From: Candidatus Omnitrophota bacterium
Lineage (GTDB): Bacteria; Omnitrophota; Gorgyraeia; Tantalellales; Tantalellaceae
Assembly: GCA_018814505.1 (NCBI GenBank)
Contig: JAHIZQ010000025.1
Location: 1-14,257 of the forward strand
Direction of reading: 5' to 3'
Length of the DNA stretch: 14,257 nt
Program-made: the position numbers and the translations under genes
Shown here: positions 1 through 6,374 of the stretch, in pieces
Numbering within the stretch: position 1 is the first letter of the stretch
Layout: every line of letters begins with the position of its first letter
The notes under the pieces: model-generated
What the model was told of the DNA's origin: nothing
The model's database searches: none
Seen by the model: the letters and a program-made list of their open reading frames with translations, nothing else

Positions 1-99
1 CAACTCACTTGGAGAGAGCAAGAGCGCATACATAAATTTGAATCAGGATATTTTTCGCTCCGGAGGAATTTATTACAGTATGAGTTATGCCAAAAGCCA

Positions 100-687
100 C
101 TATCTGCATGTAGTCATAATGAAAAACACACCTTTACGAATCATCATAACAGCAATTGCCGCAAGCAACAAACTGGCAACTTTTGACAAAGCCCTGGCAC
201 CGGCATTACCTATAACTTTAATCATTTTGTCTGAAAAATGAAAAATAAACCCCGCAAGCACAATATTGGTAAAAAGCGCGATCAAGGTAGGAACCATCCC
301 ATATGTCCCAAGAACCATAAGCGACGAAGTTAAAACCGCGGGCCCGGCAATAAGCGGCGTTCCTAACGGAACTGCTCCTAATTCTTCTACCGGAATACGC
401 CGCTTTTTTATTGGGTTAACAATATCAATCATCGCTATGAAAAATAAAAGCGCTCCACCGGCCACCATAAAATCGCCAACGGTAATATGCAACAATTTAA
501 ATACAGCTTTACCTAAAAACACAAACGCGACACTTAAACACATTGCTGTAATGACTGACTGTAAAATAATCTTTGTTTTTTCGGCTTTTCCTATACCATC
601 GGTAAGTGAGATAAAAATGGGCATAACTCCAAGGGCATCAACCGCAACAAAAATCGGAATAAATGCCAGCATAACATTCGCGGCCAT
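100..687 (-). CDS. MarC family integral membrane protein
   Basis: A 195-residue, very hydrophobic protein of the length usual for MarC-type inner-membrane proteins. It has about six membrane segments, starting with one at residues 4-26 that carries the typical proline/aspartate pattern (AFIPIFVAVDALGVMPIF). A second family-like stretch near residues 100-120 contains PLGTPLIAGPA, the conserved polar/glycine-rich membrane motif. The family is widespread; its transport substrate is not settled, and the old link to multiple antibiotic resistance is not supported by function. The ATG at 687 has an AAGGAG site 4 nt upstream. A promoter lies at 738-766, so the gene is probably monocistronic. The tail after the last membrane segment is short and ends MTTCR. 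The family call is from remembered motifs, not from a search. Confidence 0.88.
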   Translation of the reverse strand: MAANVMLAFIPIFVAVDALGVMPIFISLTDGIGKAEKTKIILQSVITAMCLSVAFVFLGKAVFKLLHITVGDFMVAGGALLFFIAMIDIVNPIKKRRIPVEELGAVPLGTPLIAGPAVLTSSLMVLGTYGMVPTLIALFTNIVLAGFIFHFSDKMIKVIGNAGARALSKVASLLLAAIAVMMIRKGVFFIMTTCR

Positions 688-737
688 AATTCTCCTTTCA
701 CGAAATATGGTTGTAAAATATTTTTTACGTCTTTTCT

Positions 738-766
738 ATTGTACCCATTTAACACACATTTTACAA
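738..766 (-). promoter_or_regulatory. Predicted sigma70-type promoter of the MarC gene
   Basis: On the minus strand TTGTAA (761-766) and TACAAT (738-743) are separated by exactly 17 nt. Transcription would start near 731, giving a leader of about 44 nt before the ATG at 687. Matches to consensus are 4/6 and 5/6. Confidence 0.55.
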
Positions 767-879
767 ACAGTCTTTTGATTATATCTTGTAATTCAATCTT
801 CAAAAAGCATTCACAGTCGATCCTATGTAGATTGATTTTCAGTAAATAAAAACCCAAATTGAAATTCGAAAGGAAAAAA

Positions 880-956
880 TGGTGCGCCTGCCGCGATTCG
901 AACGCGGGGCCTACGGCTTAGGAGGCAGTCGCTCTATCCAGCTGAGCTACAGGCGC
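880..956 (-). tRNA. tRNA-Arg (anticodon CCU)
   Basis: The minus strand folds into a full 77-nt cloverleaf with encoded CCA. The acceptor stem GCGCCTG pairs with CAGGCGC, followed by discriminator A and CCA. T8 and the D arm GCTC/GAGC are present. The anticodon loop is CTCCTAA, with T33 and anticodon CCT. The T arm is CCGCG-TTCGAAT-CGCGG. The anticodon decodes AGG (arginine). The anticodon stem ACTGC/GCCGT has an internal T29-C41 mismatch; the other four pairs are good. A run of six T follows the CCA and may terminate transcription. A strong promoter lies 52 nt upstream. Confidence 0.96.
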
Positions 957-1007
957 GAATATAAATCAGTTAAGAGATAAGAAACTCCTTAAACAACTAT
1001 CGAGTTC

Positions 1008-1036
1008 ATTATATTTTATTTTATCATGCCTGTAAA
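1008..1036 (-). promoter_or_regulatory. Predicted promoter of tRNA-Arg
   Basis: TTTACA (1031-1036) and a perfect TATAAT (1008-1013) on the minus strand are 17 nt apart. The start would fall near 1001, about 45 nt before the mature 5' end of the tRNA, as expected for a precursor trimmed by RNase P. Confidence 0.7.
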
Positions 1037-1060
1037 GAATTGATTTCTGTGTGTGTCAAG

Positions 1061-1103
1061 CCAAAGTAAGAATGTCCGGTTTTTACCAAAGTAAGAATGT
1101 CCG
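1061..1103. repeat. Two direct copies of an 18-bp repeat, resembling an insertion-sequence end
   Basis: CCAAAGTAAGAATGTCCG occurs at 1061-1078 and again, identical, at 1086-1103, a 25-bp period. It is preceded by TGTGTGTCAAG. Several copies of a subterminal motif next to a TGT-like tip are typical of transposon ends bound by a transposase (the IS21 family is one example). No transposase reading frame follows, so this would be a solitary or decayed end. The repeats are seen directly; the IS link is inference. Confidence 0.5.
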
Positions 1104-1176
1104 AATCAACATGATGTTGTGACATAATGTGTTACAAAATTCGTGTCTCTTTAGCAGATTGGAACAAATATCAGTT

Positions 1177-1214
1177 TCTCCCTTTGAAAAGGGAGATTAA
1201 GAGGGATTTTTTTT
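1177..1214 (+). repeat. Hairpin followed by T-run (terminator-like or dispersed palindromic repeat)
   Basis: TCTCCCTT (1177-1184) and AAGGGAGA (1189-1196) form an 8-bp stem with a TGAA loop. After TTAAGAGGGA comes a run of eight T (1207-1214). A TCCC-TTT-AAA-GGGA palindrome of this kind is often dispersed in bacterial genomes. No plus-strand gene ends nearby, so a terminator role has no obvious client. The T-run lies on the wrong side to serve the minus-strand gene at 1434-2255. Confidence 0.4.
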
Positions 1215-1433
1215 AATTTTAATTCGCTAAATGATCATCAAAATTCGTCCCATTTTGCAGAAGATACAAAATCACATAAATAAATCTCTTCTACATCGAA
1301 GCCCTGCTACCTTGTTAACGCATGCATTTACCCTTGTTCTATTCACTTGAGACGTCATTCCAGCACACGTTAAGGAGCAGGGCCCGAAATATACCAACTT
1401 CAAGATCTGCCGCCGCTTATTACCCAGCATACA

Positions 1434-2255
1434 TCAAAACGTTAACGAAACTTTGATACCATACTCTGCTGATGTATTTTTGGGTTCATACCCATAACCG
1501 ACTATTACCCCCGAATACCTGATATCAGATTCTTCTGACTTATCAATATTCCAATATCGAATATAGGGTTCCAAAACTAACCCTATATGTTCCCATTCTT
1601 TCGCAAACATTACAGAACCCCTAACACCAAACCCTCTATGTTGAACATTATTCACAGTATCAAATTCGGCTACCGCTGTCCCAAGATGGCTTTTCTGCCA
1701 TCCCTGCCAGAAAAGATCATATTCAGCTGTTCCGCCAATAGTCCATCCATTATCCATCTTTGTAACGATTTCTAACCCCATTGGAGTATACAAATAATTG
1801 GACTCCCTCTCATATGTTAACCGACCTTTATCAGTTTTTTTGCCGTCCGCATTATCTTTTAAATATCGATAACCCAGCCCCAGGTACGGAGTAATATAGA
1901 AAAGTAAATTCGCGTTTTCTAAAGCAAGAAAATCGTACCCCAAGACACCTCTGCATTCCATCATGGTATTCGGAATATCCGACACCTCCCCGCTATCATC
2001 CGACGAATAATCAACATGTCCCCAACTGATTTTACCGTCAAGTCCAAGCATAAATTTATTGTGATACGCGTAAGATCCAGACACACCGTACATCCATCCT
2101 TTTTCTTGCATAACATCCGGTTCGTTGTAAACTACATAGGAAAATTCCGGCCCAATTTCAAACGTATTTGTTTTGAAGGGCTCCGGATCCGCAAAACCGT
2201 TTACCGAAGAACACAACACCAACATACACAACACCAACACACCTAACTTCTTCAT
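1434..2255 (-). CDS. Outer-membrane beta-barrel protein (secreted, function unknown)
   Basis: A 273-residue protein with a classical signal peptide: MKKLG, a hydrophobic core, and probable cleavage after residues 20-22 (VNGFA-DPEP). The mature part is rich in aromatic residues and glycine in alternating-strand patterns, for example FEIGPEFSYVVY, ITPYLGLGYRYL and GWTIGGTAEYDLFW. It ends SLTF, a terminal beta-strand with C-terminal Phe as recognised by the BAM complex. This points to an 8-12-stranded barrel in the outer membrane; the substrate or partner cannot be read from sequence. GGGAGG precedes the ATG at 2255. The lipoprotein gene upstream ends 200 bp before, so the gene may be separately transcribed. 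No specific family is recognised. Confidence 0.75.
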   Translation of the reverse strand: MKKLGVLVLCMLVLCSSVNGFADPEPFKTNTFEIGPEFSYVVYNEPDVMQEKGWMYGVSGSYAYHNKFMLGLDGKISWGHVDYSSDDSGEVSDIPNTMMECRGVLGYDFLALENANLLFYITPYLGLGYRYLKDNADGKKTDKGRLTYERESNYLYTPMGLEIVTKMDNGWTIGGTAEYDLFWQGWQKSHLGTAVAEFDTVNNVQHRGFGVRGSVMFAKEWEHIGLVLEPYIRYWNIDKSEESDIRYSGVIVGYGYEPKNTSAEYGIKVSLTF

Positions 2256-2365
2256 CTTTTTTACCTCCCTTTCTTTTTAAATTATCAATCAATTTTCGCA
2301 AAACATCAAATTTCCAGACAAAACCGCACACCACTAAGTAACAAGGATTATCCTATTATCAGATA

Positions 2366-2393
2366 AGCATAATTTGCGCAATAACTCTTACAA
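2366..2393 (-). promoter_or_regulatory. Possible promoter of the outer-membrane protein gene
   Basis: TTGTAA (2388-2393) and TATGCT (2366-2371) are 16 nt apart on the minus strand, each matching 4/6. They overlap an imperfect stem (TTGCGCAATAA at 2374-2384 with TTATTGCAA at 2397-2405), which could instead be an operator or a weak terminator of the upstream lipoprotein gene without a clear U-run. Confidence 0.3.
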
Positions 2394-2455
2394 GGCTTAT
2401 TGCAAACAATCGGCAGGAAAACTGCTGGCTGTTCAATGTATTTGGTACGATTTTT

Positions 2456-3313
2456 CTACATAGCCGTCGGCGTTACCTTAGCCGGCATTATTTCAGTGCT
2501 CTGCACAAGCACATTTTTTTCTGAGAGCTTTGCTTTTTGTTTTAAATCTATTTTGCGCTTTTCCACTTTGTTCACTGAATCAGGAAAATGCCTGATCAAA
2601 CTTTTTGTCAGCAAAGTCAAGTGCTTTTCATTTTCAGGATCATAAGCTGTGTTGCATTTATTATCAATGTACCATAAAATCGCGCCATCATTAGAATCAA
2701 CAACGGCAATAGTCAGCATTGTAGAGCACACGTTTGGAATAGGCACGTGCACTACGCCAAGTAACGCGCACGCCGCGGTTATCATAACTTCTTTCGCTAC
2801 TTCCTTGGCTATTTCACCCGCGCTTTTCTTAATTCCAACCTCTTTGACGAATATTAAAATATCAGCGTCAGCCCTATCCGCGAATATATTTACCTCGGAA
2901 CCTATTGAATAAATAAACTTTTTGTTTTTTCTTTTCGCGATATCATTTAAAGATTTATTGAATACTTTCCTCACATCAAAAAGCGCGGTTCTTAATTCAG
3001 GATTTTTTTTAAGCACCTTTTCCGTAAGATCAAGTTCTTTTAGCGTATAACCTTTTTCCTTAAGAGCATCTTGGATCTTTTTAATAGTATTTTTTTCCAT
3101 CATAGGCACTAAATCAGTCATTCTCTTCTGATCTCCATTAAACATGAGCATATAAGCGTCTGTTTCCGGAGCCATAACCGCGGCACTGAAAATTTGTTTA
3201 TGTCTTTCCTTAAATTCCGGATGAATCAAATACGGCTTAACACACCCGGACACATTAAAACTAAAGCTTACTATCAAAAGAACGGCACAAAATTTCTTAA
3301 TAAAATGCCTCAT
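2456..3313 (-). CDS. Outer-membrane-type lipoprotein, possibly CsgG/GNA1162-like fold
   Basis: A 285-residue precursor. The N-terminus has basic residues, a hydrophobic core and a lipobox VSGC with the acylated Cys at 24. Residue +2 is Val, not Asp, which by the E. coli rule favours outer-membrane sorting. The mature part has an alpha/beta look: a strand around 44-58, a helix with KKIQDALKEKGY (78-90), strands near residues 140 and 200, then VVDSNDGAILWYID. The pattern of an N-terminal strand, a helix ending in a 'KGY' strand and a late 'G-ilW' strand resembles CsgG/LpoB/GNA1162-type periplasmic lipoproteins, but this is an impression only. TGGAGGG lies just before the ATG at 3313. The gene starts 12 bp after the M48 protease stop, so the two are co-transcribed and probably act together in the envelope. 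Confidence 0.72.
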   Translation of the reverse strand: MRHFIKKFCAVLLIVSFSFNVSGCVKPYLIHPEFKERHKQIFSAAVMAPETDAYMLMFNGDQKRMTDLVPMMEKNTIKKIQDALKEKGYTLKELDLTEKVLKKNPELRTALFDVRKVFNKSLNDIAKRKNKKFIYSIGSEVNIFADRADADILIFVKEVGIKKSAGEIAKEVAKEVMITAACALLGVVHVPIPNVCSTMLTIAVVDSNDGAILWYIDNKCNTAYDPENEKHLTLLTKSLIRHFPDSVNKVEKRKIDLKQKAKLSEKNVLVQSTEIMPAKVTPTAM

Positions 3314-3325
3314 GTCCCTCCACGG

Positions 3326-4804
3326 TTATTTGCTTTCCTTACTTTTATTTATTCGCTTTATCATAAAATTTATGTATCTTCTATCTTTTGCCTCTGGTGA
3401 CAATTCTAAATACTTAGTAAAGTAAGCCAGCGCCGGATCTTTTTCATCCATATTATAACTTAAGAGCCCCAACCCCTTATAAGCGTCCGGATAGGAAGAA
3501 TCACACTGAATCGATTTTTTATATTCATTCCGCGCCGTATCAATCCATAATATTTTCAGTTCTTCTGTTCCTATCTCCTTAGTAAGTTTACTCCACTCTT
3601 TAGCGTTTAATTCACCCTTTACTTTATCCGTGTCTTCTGCTTTCAACCTGCATATTTCACCGGCAATAAAGTGCGCTAATGGATTATCCGGAAACTTCTC
3701 AAGAACCCAACTGACGTTATCCTGCGCGTGCAAAAGCCTGTCCATTTTTATATTGAGTTGCGCGTTATAAAGCTTAATTTTCACCATATTCATCAAAAAC
3801 CGCAATTGATTGATTTCGCCCGAGACCATATCCCCATATTTTTTTGATATAACTTTTTTCAATTGCTCCTGACGCCACTTATTTGAAGGATGGCTCATTA
3901 AAAAATATATTTCACTGCCCCTACAATATTTATCTTTTTCCGTAAGAAAAATATCAAGCATTGCCGCGGCTTCAAAAGAATTGTATCCCTGTTCGCTAGT
4001 CCAGGAAATCGCGTCCCTGTCCGCCCTTGCCTCAATATTTCTGCTATAACCGGTTATAGTTGCGACATGTAACATATTAAACCCAATCTGCGCGAGATCA
4101 CCAAAAATACCAAAAAAAACTGCTGTGGGCGATAAAACTATATCGAATAATTTATAGGCTATTATTTTATCATGACTACTTTTCGTGCTAAAGATTACAT
4201 CTTTTCCGGCCACATGAGATATTTCATGGGCCAACAAAAATGCCAATTGAGCCTCACTCTTAAGAGACGCTAACGCGCCCGTATGAACGTGGATAACACC
4301 ATTTGCCATGGCAAATGCATTTACTAACGGATCCCGTACTATTTTTACTTTAATGTTACCGCTATTTTCAAGATCACTATGTTCTGCTATTCTCGTGGCA
4401 ACACTATTTACATACCTTAATACTTCCTGTTCCTGATACAACATTCCACGTTCAGCGATAAGTTTACAAATATTATTTGTTTCGGCAATAATTTCAGGCT
4501 CTAATTTTTTATGCTCTTTTGTATATTTTTTTTTCTTAGCGTAAGATTTTTTTGTTTTTATTTTTGGATTAACCGAAACTTCTTCTTCGTTAATTTCTGA
4601 CTTTACATCAATGACGCGGCCTTCCTCGCCAATTGTATCTAAATTATAATCCCCAACGGAAACATCCTGAATCACACCGCTGACTTCTGTAGCGGATAAA
4701 CACCGTATGCCAAAAAACACCATCACCACTACTATAGTGAGTCCCAACAATGACTGTTTAATTTTTTTCATATTATTCTTGATTTTTGAAAAACAATGTG
4801 ACAT
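3326..4804 (-). CDS. Secreted M48-family zinc metalloprotease with TPR-like C-terminus (BepA-like)
   Basis: 492 residues. A hydrophobic segment at 18-35 and CLSATE make a signal peptide. A lysine-rich linker (81-100) follows, then the peptidase domain. HEISH at 193-197 supplies two zinc ligands and the catalytic Glu194. The downstream SRNIEARAD stretch supplies the third ligand, Glu258, in the M48 arrangement ExxAD. Residues from about 350 to the end are helical, with TPR-like repeats (ARNEYKKSIQCDSSYPDAYKGLG, then DPALAYFTKYLELSPEA). M48-TPR proteins such as BepA act in the periplasm on misfolded outer-membrane proteins. The barrel protein and lipoprotein downstream fit such a role (inference). 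The start is uncertain: ATG 4804 has only a weak GGAA, and ATG 4771 (residue 12, MKKIKQ) would give a more usual signal peptide. Confidence 0.88.
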   Translation of the reverse strand: MSHCFSKIKNNMKKIKQSLLGLTIVVVMVFFGIRCLSATEVSGVIQDVSVGDYNLDTIGEEGRVIDVKSEINEEEVSVNPKIKTKKSYAKKKKYTKEHKKLEPEIIAETNNICKLIAERGMLYQEQEVLRYVNSVATRIAEHSDLENSGNIKVKIVRDPLVNAFAMANGVIHVHTGALASLKSEAQLAFLLAHEISHVAGKDVIFSTKSSHDKIIAYKLFDIVLSPTAVFFGIFGDLAQIGFNMLHVATITGYSRNIEARADRDAISWTSEQGYNSFEAAAMLDIFLTEKDKYCRGSEIYFLMSHPSNKWRQEQLKKVISKKYGDMVSGEINQLRFLMNMVKIKLYNAQLNIKMDRLLHAQDNVSWVLEKFPDNPLAHFIAGEICRLKAEDTDKVKGELNAKEWSKLTKEIGTEELKILWIDTARNEYKKSIQCDSSYPDAYKGLGLLSYNMDEKDPALAYFTKYLELSPEAKDRRYINFMIKRINKSKESK

Positions 4805-4938
4805 TTTTAAAGAATTCCACGATACTTGACTTATACCAAGAATGACAACTTTTAATGCCCTTCTAGACAGTCTTTTGTTCCCTTCGTTTCATGTTCTTCC
4901 CATAACATTGTATCACTATTTTTTCACATCTAATATGG

Positions 4939-4964
4939 TGATCAAAATTCATATGTTTTGATCA
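4939..4964. promoter_or_regulatory. Perfect 9-bp inverted repeat at the predicted 5' end of the protease mRNA
   Basis: TGATCAAAA (4939-4947) and TTTTGATCA (4956-4964) flank an 8-nt centre TTCATATG. It begins about 4 nt after the predicted transcription start. It could be a downstream operator or, in RNA, a 5'-end stem-loop that protects the message. Confidence 0.45.
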
Positions 4965-4974
4965 GCAGGATGGC

Positions 4975-5003
4975 AGAATATCATCATATTGCGAATATGT
5001 CAA
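4975..5003 (-). promoter_or_regulatory. Predicted promoter of the M48 protease-lipoprotein operon
   Basis: A perfect TTGACA (4998-5003) and TATTCT (4975-4980, 4/6) are 17 nt apart on the minus strand. The start would be near 4968, giving a leader of about 160 nt before ATG 4804. The spacer is largely occupied by the palindrome at 4985-4999. Confidence 0.6.
4985..4999. promoter_or_regulatory. Palindromic operator candidate within the promoter spacer
   Basis: CATATT-GCG-AATATG is a perfect 6-bp inverted repeat around a 3-bp centre. It sits between the -35 and -10 boxes of the predicted protease promoter and touches the -35. This is a position where a bound dimer would block or reshape the promoter. 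No U-run follows, so it is not a terminator for the gene ending at 5027. Confidence 0.45.
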
Positions 5004-5026
5004 GTATTTTTTATATTTAATCAATT

Positions 5027-5281
5027 TTAGCTTCCACTACCTTCCCCCATCCTTTCCCAATGAACTGTTTGCTCTGTAAGTATCATGTCGGCAGATGCAG
5101 TACATAGTTCTGCCTCATTTAGCTTACCCAAAATCTTCCCTTTTTCAAAAACTAATTCAATAGCTTCTGCCCGATTTCCGCCATTTATTAAATTTTCGAC
5201 CTCAGACTTCAACTCCTCGCCAAATAAATGAACTAAAAAAATTAGTGCGGGATTTTGCTTAATTTTCACAATAACCTTCAT
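5027..5281 (-). CDS. Small protein of unknown function (84 aa)
   Basis: Not recognised. It starts with a short strand (MKVIVKIKQ), continues with a hydrophobic/helical stretch (ALIFLVHLFGEELKSEVENLI) and a segment NGGNRAEAIELVFEKGKILGKL, and ends in a polar tail GEGSGS. The middle faintly recalls small DNA-binding or antitoxin helices, but I cannot support that. It is surely expressed: TTTGGAGGTG lies just upstream of ATG 5281, and the start codon overlaps the stop of the zinc-ribbon gene (ATGA), so the two are translationally coupled. No membrane segment is evident. Confidence 0.65.
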   Translation of the reverse strand: MKVIVKIKQNPALIFLVHLFGEELKSEVENLINGGNRAEAIELVFEKGKILGKLNEAELCTASADMILTEQTVHWERMGEGSGS

Positions 5282-5472
5282 TTTACACCTCCAAAGTAGT
5301 GTTCCTGATTCTTCTCAACTAGCCACAATTCTCGATTAACTTTAACTGGGATAGAATGCTTTTTGTTCATGCTGATTACTTTATGGCGACCACCGCATTT
5401 GTCACATCTCACAAAAAGTGGGGATGCCGTATAACCAACGCTTCCGCATTTTTCGCATTTAATTTTTTCCAT
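5278..5472 (-). CDS. Small zinc-ribbon protein (64 aa)
   Basis: Two knuckles, CEKCG (Cys6, Cys9) and CDKCGG (Cys23, Cys26), 13 residues apart, form a rubredoxin/zinc-ribbon site. The remaining 35 residues are basic, then hydrophilic (HSIPVKVNRELWLVEKNQ). Such small ribbons bind nucleic acid or proteins; which one cannot be told here. GGGGGGAGGGG lies 5 nt before ATG 5472, and a strong promoter is at 5518-5546. It is the first gene of a two-gene operon with the 84-residue unknown (4-nt overlap) and diverges from the HTH-cupin regulator, which may control it. Confidence 0.72.
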   Translation of the reverse strand: MEKIKCEKCGSVGYTASPLFVRCDKCGGRHKVISMNKKHSIPVKVNRELWLVEKNQEHYFGGVK

Positions 5473-5517
5473 GGCACCCCTCCCCCCTTATCTCGCTTTC
5501 TTTTCTTTTACACCTAG

Positions 5518-5546
5518 AGTATGCCCGTTTTTGTGACATTTGTCAA
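5518..5546 (-). promoter_or_regulatory. Strong predicted promoter of the zinc-ribbon operon
   Basis: A perfect TTGACA (5541-5546) and CATACT (5518-5523) are 17 nt apart on the minus strand. Transcription would start near 5511, about 40 nt before ATG 5472. Confidence 0.65.
5534..5545. promoter_or_regulatory. Operator-like palindrome overlapping the -35 box
   Basis: TGACA-TT-TGTCA is a perfect inverted repeat covering most of the -35 of the zinc-ribbon promoter. Related GACAT half-sites occur in the same divergent region at 5647-5651 (GGACATTGT) and 5693-5698 (TGACATGC), upstream of the regulator gene. One protein, perhaps the HTH-cupin regulator itself, could bind all three. Confidence 0.4.
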
Positions 5547-5643
5547 GTTTTTTTGAAAAAAATGTCCTTTTTTTTGTTTATATTTCATGGCTAGTTGTAA
5601 CATTCATAAAATAAATGAGTTATGAGGTTGTTTTTTTAACAAA

Positions 5644-5714
5644 TTGGACATTGTATTCAAAAATGTTATAAAACGTCACTTTTTCTTGCATTTGACATGC
5701 CATAAAGGTATAGT
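5644..5714 (+). promoter_or_regulatory. Candidate promoter region of the HTH-cupin gene
   Basis: Two overlapping options have 17-nt spacers: TTGGAC (5644-5649) with TATAAA (5667-5672), and TTGCAT (5686-5691) with TATAGT (5709-5714). The second implies a start near 5721 and supports the ORF start at 5752. The first would allow ATG 5719, which has AAAGG 10 nt upstream. Confidence 0.35.
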
Positions 5715-5751
5715 TGATATGAGAGCACACAATAAGGAAGTATGGTGCAAT

Positions 5752-6336
5752 ATGAAGCTTGGCGACAAAATTAGATATATACGGAAGACTATAAAGAAAA
5801 TGAAGTTAAACGAGCTTCATAATCGGCTTGTTTTAATTTTTGGGCAAAAAGCGATAAGTTATAAGTCTTTAATGCGTATAGAAAAAAACAAGCGGGATGG
5901 AAGGCTCAAATCTATACATCAAATTGCCTGTGGGTTAGATATAGATGTTAAGGAATTATTATCCGGCACCGAAAGAGCTTTTCACCAGGAAAAAATGCTT
6001 TTTGCTGATATTATGCGAAAGAAATCACGCGCAGGAAGGTTCACATATAACGATAAAGCCTTTATCGAAATTTTAAGTTCCCCTAAAAGCTCATTTATGG
6101 GAGTTGAACTAATATTAGAATCTAAAGGAACCACAAGAATGGAAGAATACTCTGAAGGAACGGAAATACTTCTTGTAACTACAAAAGGAAAAATCACCGC
6201 ACACATCCATGATGAGGTTCATACTATAGCTACCGGTGATTCATTATATTTCAAAGGCTATCTTCCCCACTATTTTGAAAACCTTGAAAGAACAACTGCC
6301 AGAGCGATTTTTATACAAAATCCTAAATCTTTTTGA
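5752..6336 (+). CDS. XRE-family transcriptional regulator with C-terminal cupin sensor domain
   Basis: From MKLGDKIRYIRK the protein is 194 residues. Residues 1-70 form an XRE helix-turn-helix with an enlarged turn: LNELHNRL (helix 2), an insertion LVLIFGQKAIS, then recognition helix YKSLMRIEKNKRDGRLKSIHQ. GLDIDVKELLSGTE closes it. Residues 110-192 form a cupin barrel with conserved GDSLYFKGYLPHYFEN (His173). The first cupin motif lacks the usual histidines (TRMEEYSEGTEIL), so metal binding is doubtful and the domain may sense a small molecule. The frame is open to ATG 5644. I start at 5752 because family members begin there, although the nearest AAGGA is 13 nt away; ATG 5719 is the alternative. 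It is the only plus-strand protein gene, divergent from the zinc-ribbon operon and convergent with the receiver genes. Confidence 0.83.
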   Translation: MKLGDKIRYIRKTIKKMKLNELHNRLVLIFGQKAISYKSLMRIEKNKRDGRLKSIHQIACGLDIDVKELLSGTERAFHQEKMLFADIMRKKSRAGRFTYNDKAFIEILSSPKSSFMGVELILESKGTTRMEEYSEGTEILLVTTKGKITAHIHDEVHTIATGDSLYFKGYLPHYFENLERTTARAIFIQNPKSF

Positions 6337-6341
6337 CGAAA

Positions 6342-6357
6342 CGATTATTTATAATCG
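6342..6357. terminator. Possible bidirectional terminator hairpin between convergent genes
   Basis: CGATTAT-TT-ATAATCG is a perfect 7-bp inverted repeat starting 5 nt after the HTH-cupin stop and 17 nt after the last receiver gene on the other strand. Neither side has a good U-run (the minus side reads TTTCG), so termination strength is doubtful. Confidence 0.35.
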
Positions 6358-6374
6358 CAAAAAATAATATAGTC

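Larger units (their letters stand above)
957..1433. other. 477-bp gene-free stretch between tRNA-Arg and the outer-membrane protein gene
   Basis: I see no convincing coding region on either strand. The stretch holds, in order, the tRNA promoter, the paired 18-bp repeats (1061-1103), a hairpin followed by a T-run (1177-1214) and an imperfect inverted repeat (1301-1320 with 1368-1383). Beside a tRNA gene, and with IS-like debris, it looks like a site of past insertions. Confidence 0.6.

Noticed and set aside
80..241. Plus-strand frame behind GGAGGA at 61-67
   Set aside because: It lies antisense to the C-terminal part of the MarC gene, the spacing to ATG 80 is long, and the protein has no recognisable features.
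591..857. Minus-strand 88-codon frame overlapping the start of the MarC gene
   Set aside because: It overlaps the MarC promoter and coding region in another frame, and the MarC frame has the motifs and the ribosome site.
4840..4900. 18-codon upstream frame (MLWEEHETKGTKDCLEGH) in the protease leader
   Set aside because: There is no ribosome site at its ATG and the frame is very short; probably chance.
4939..4964. Palindrome as terminator of the zinc-ribbon operon
   Set aside because: It is 63 bp past the stop at 5027, lacks a U-run on the minus strand and lies downstream of a better-placed promoter for the next operon.
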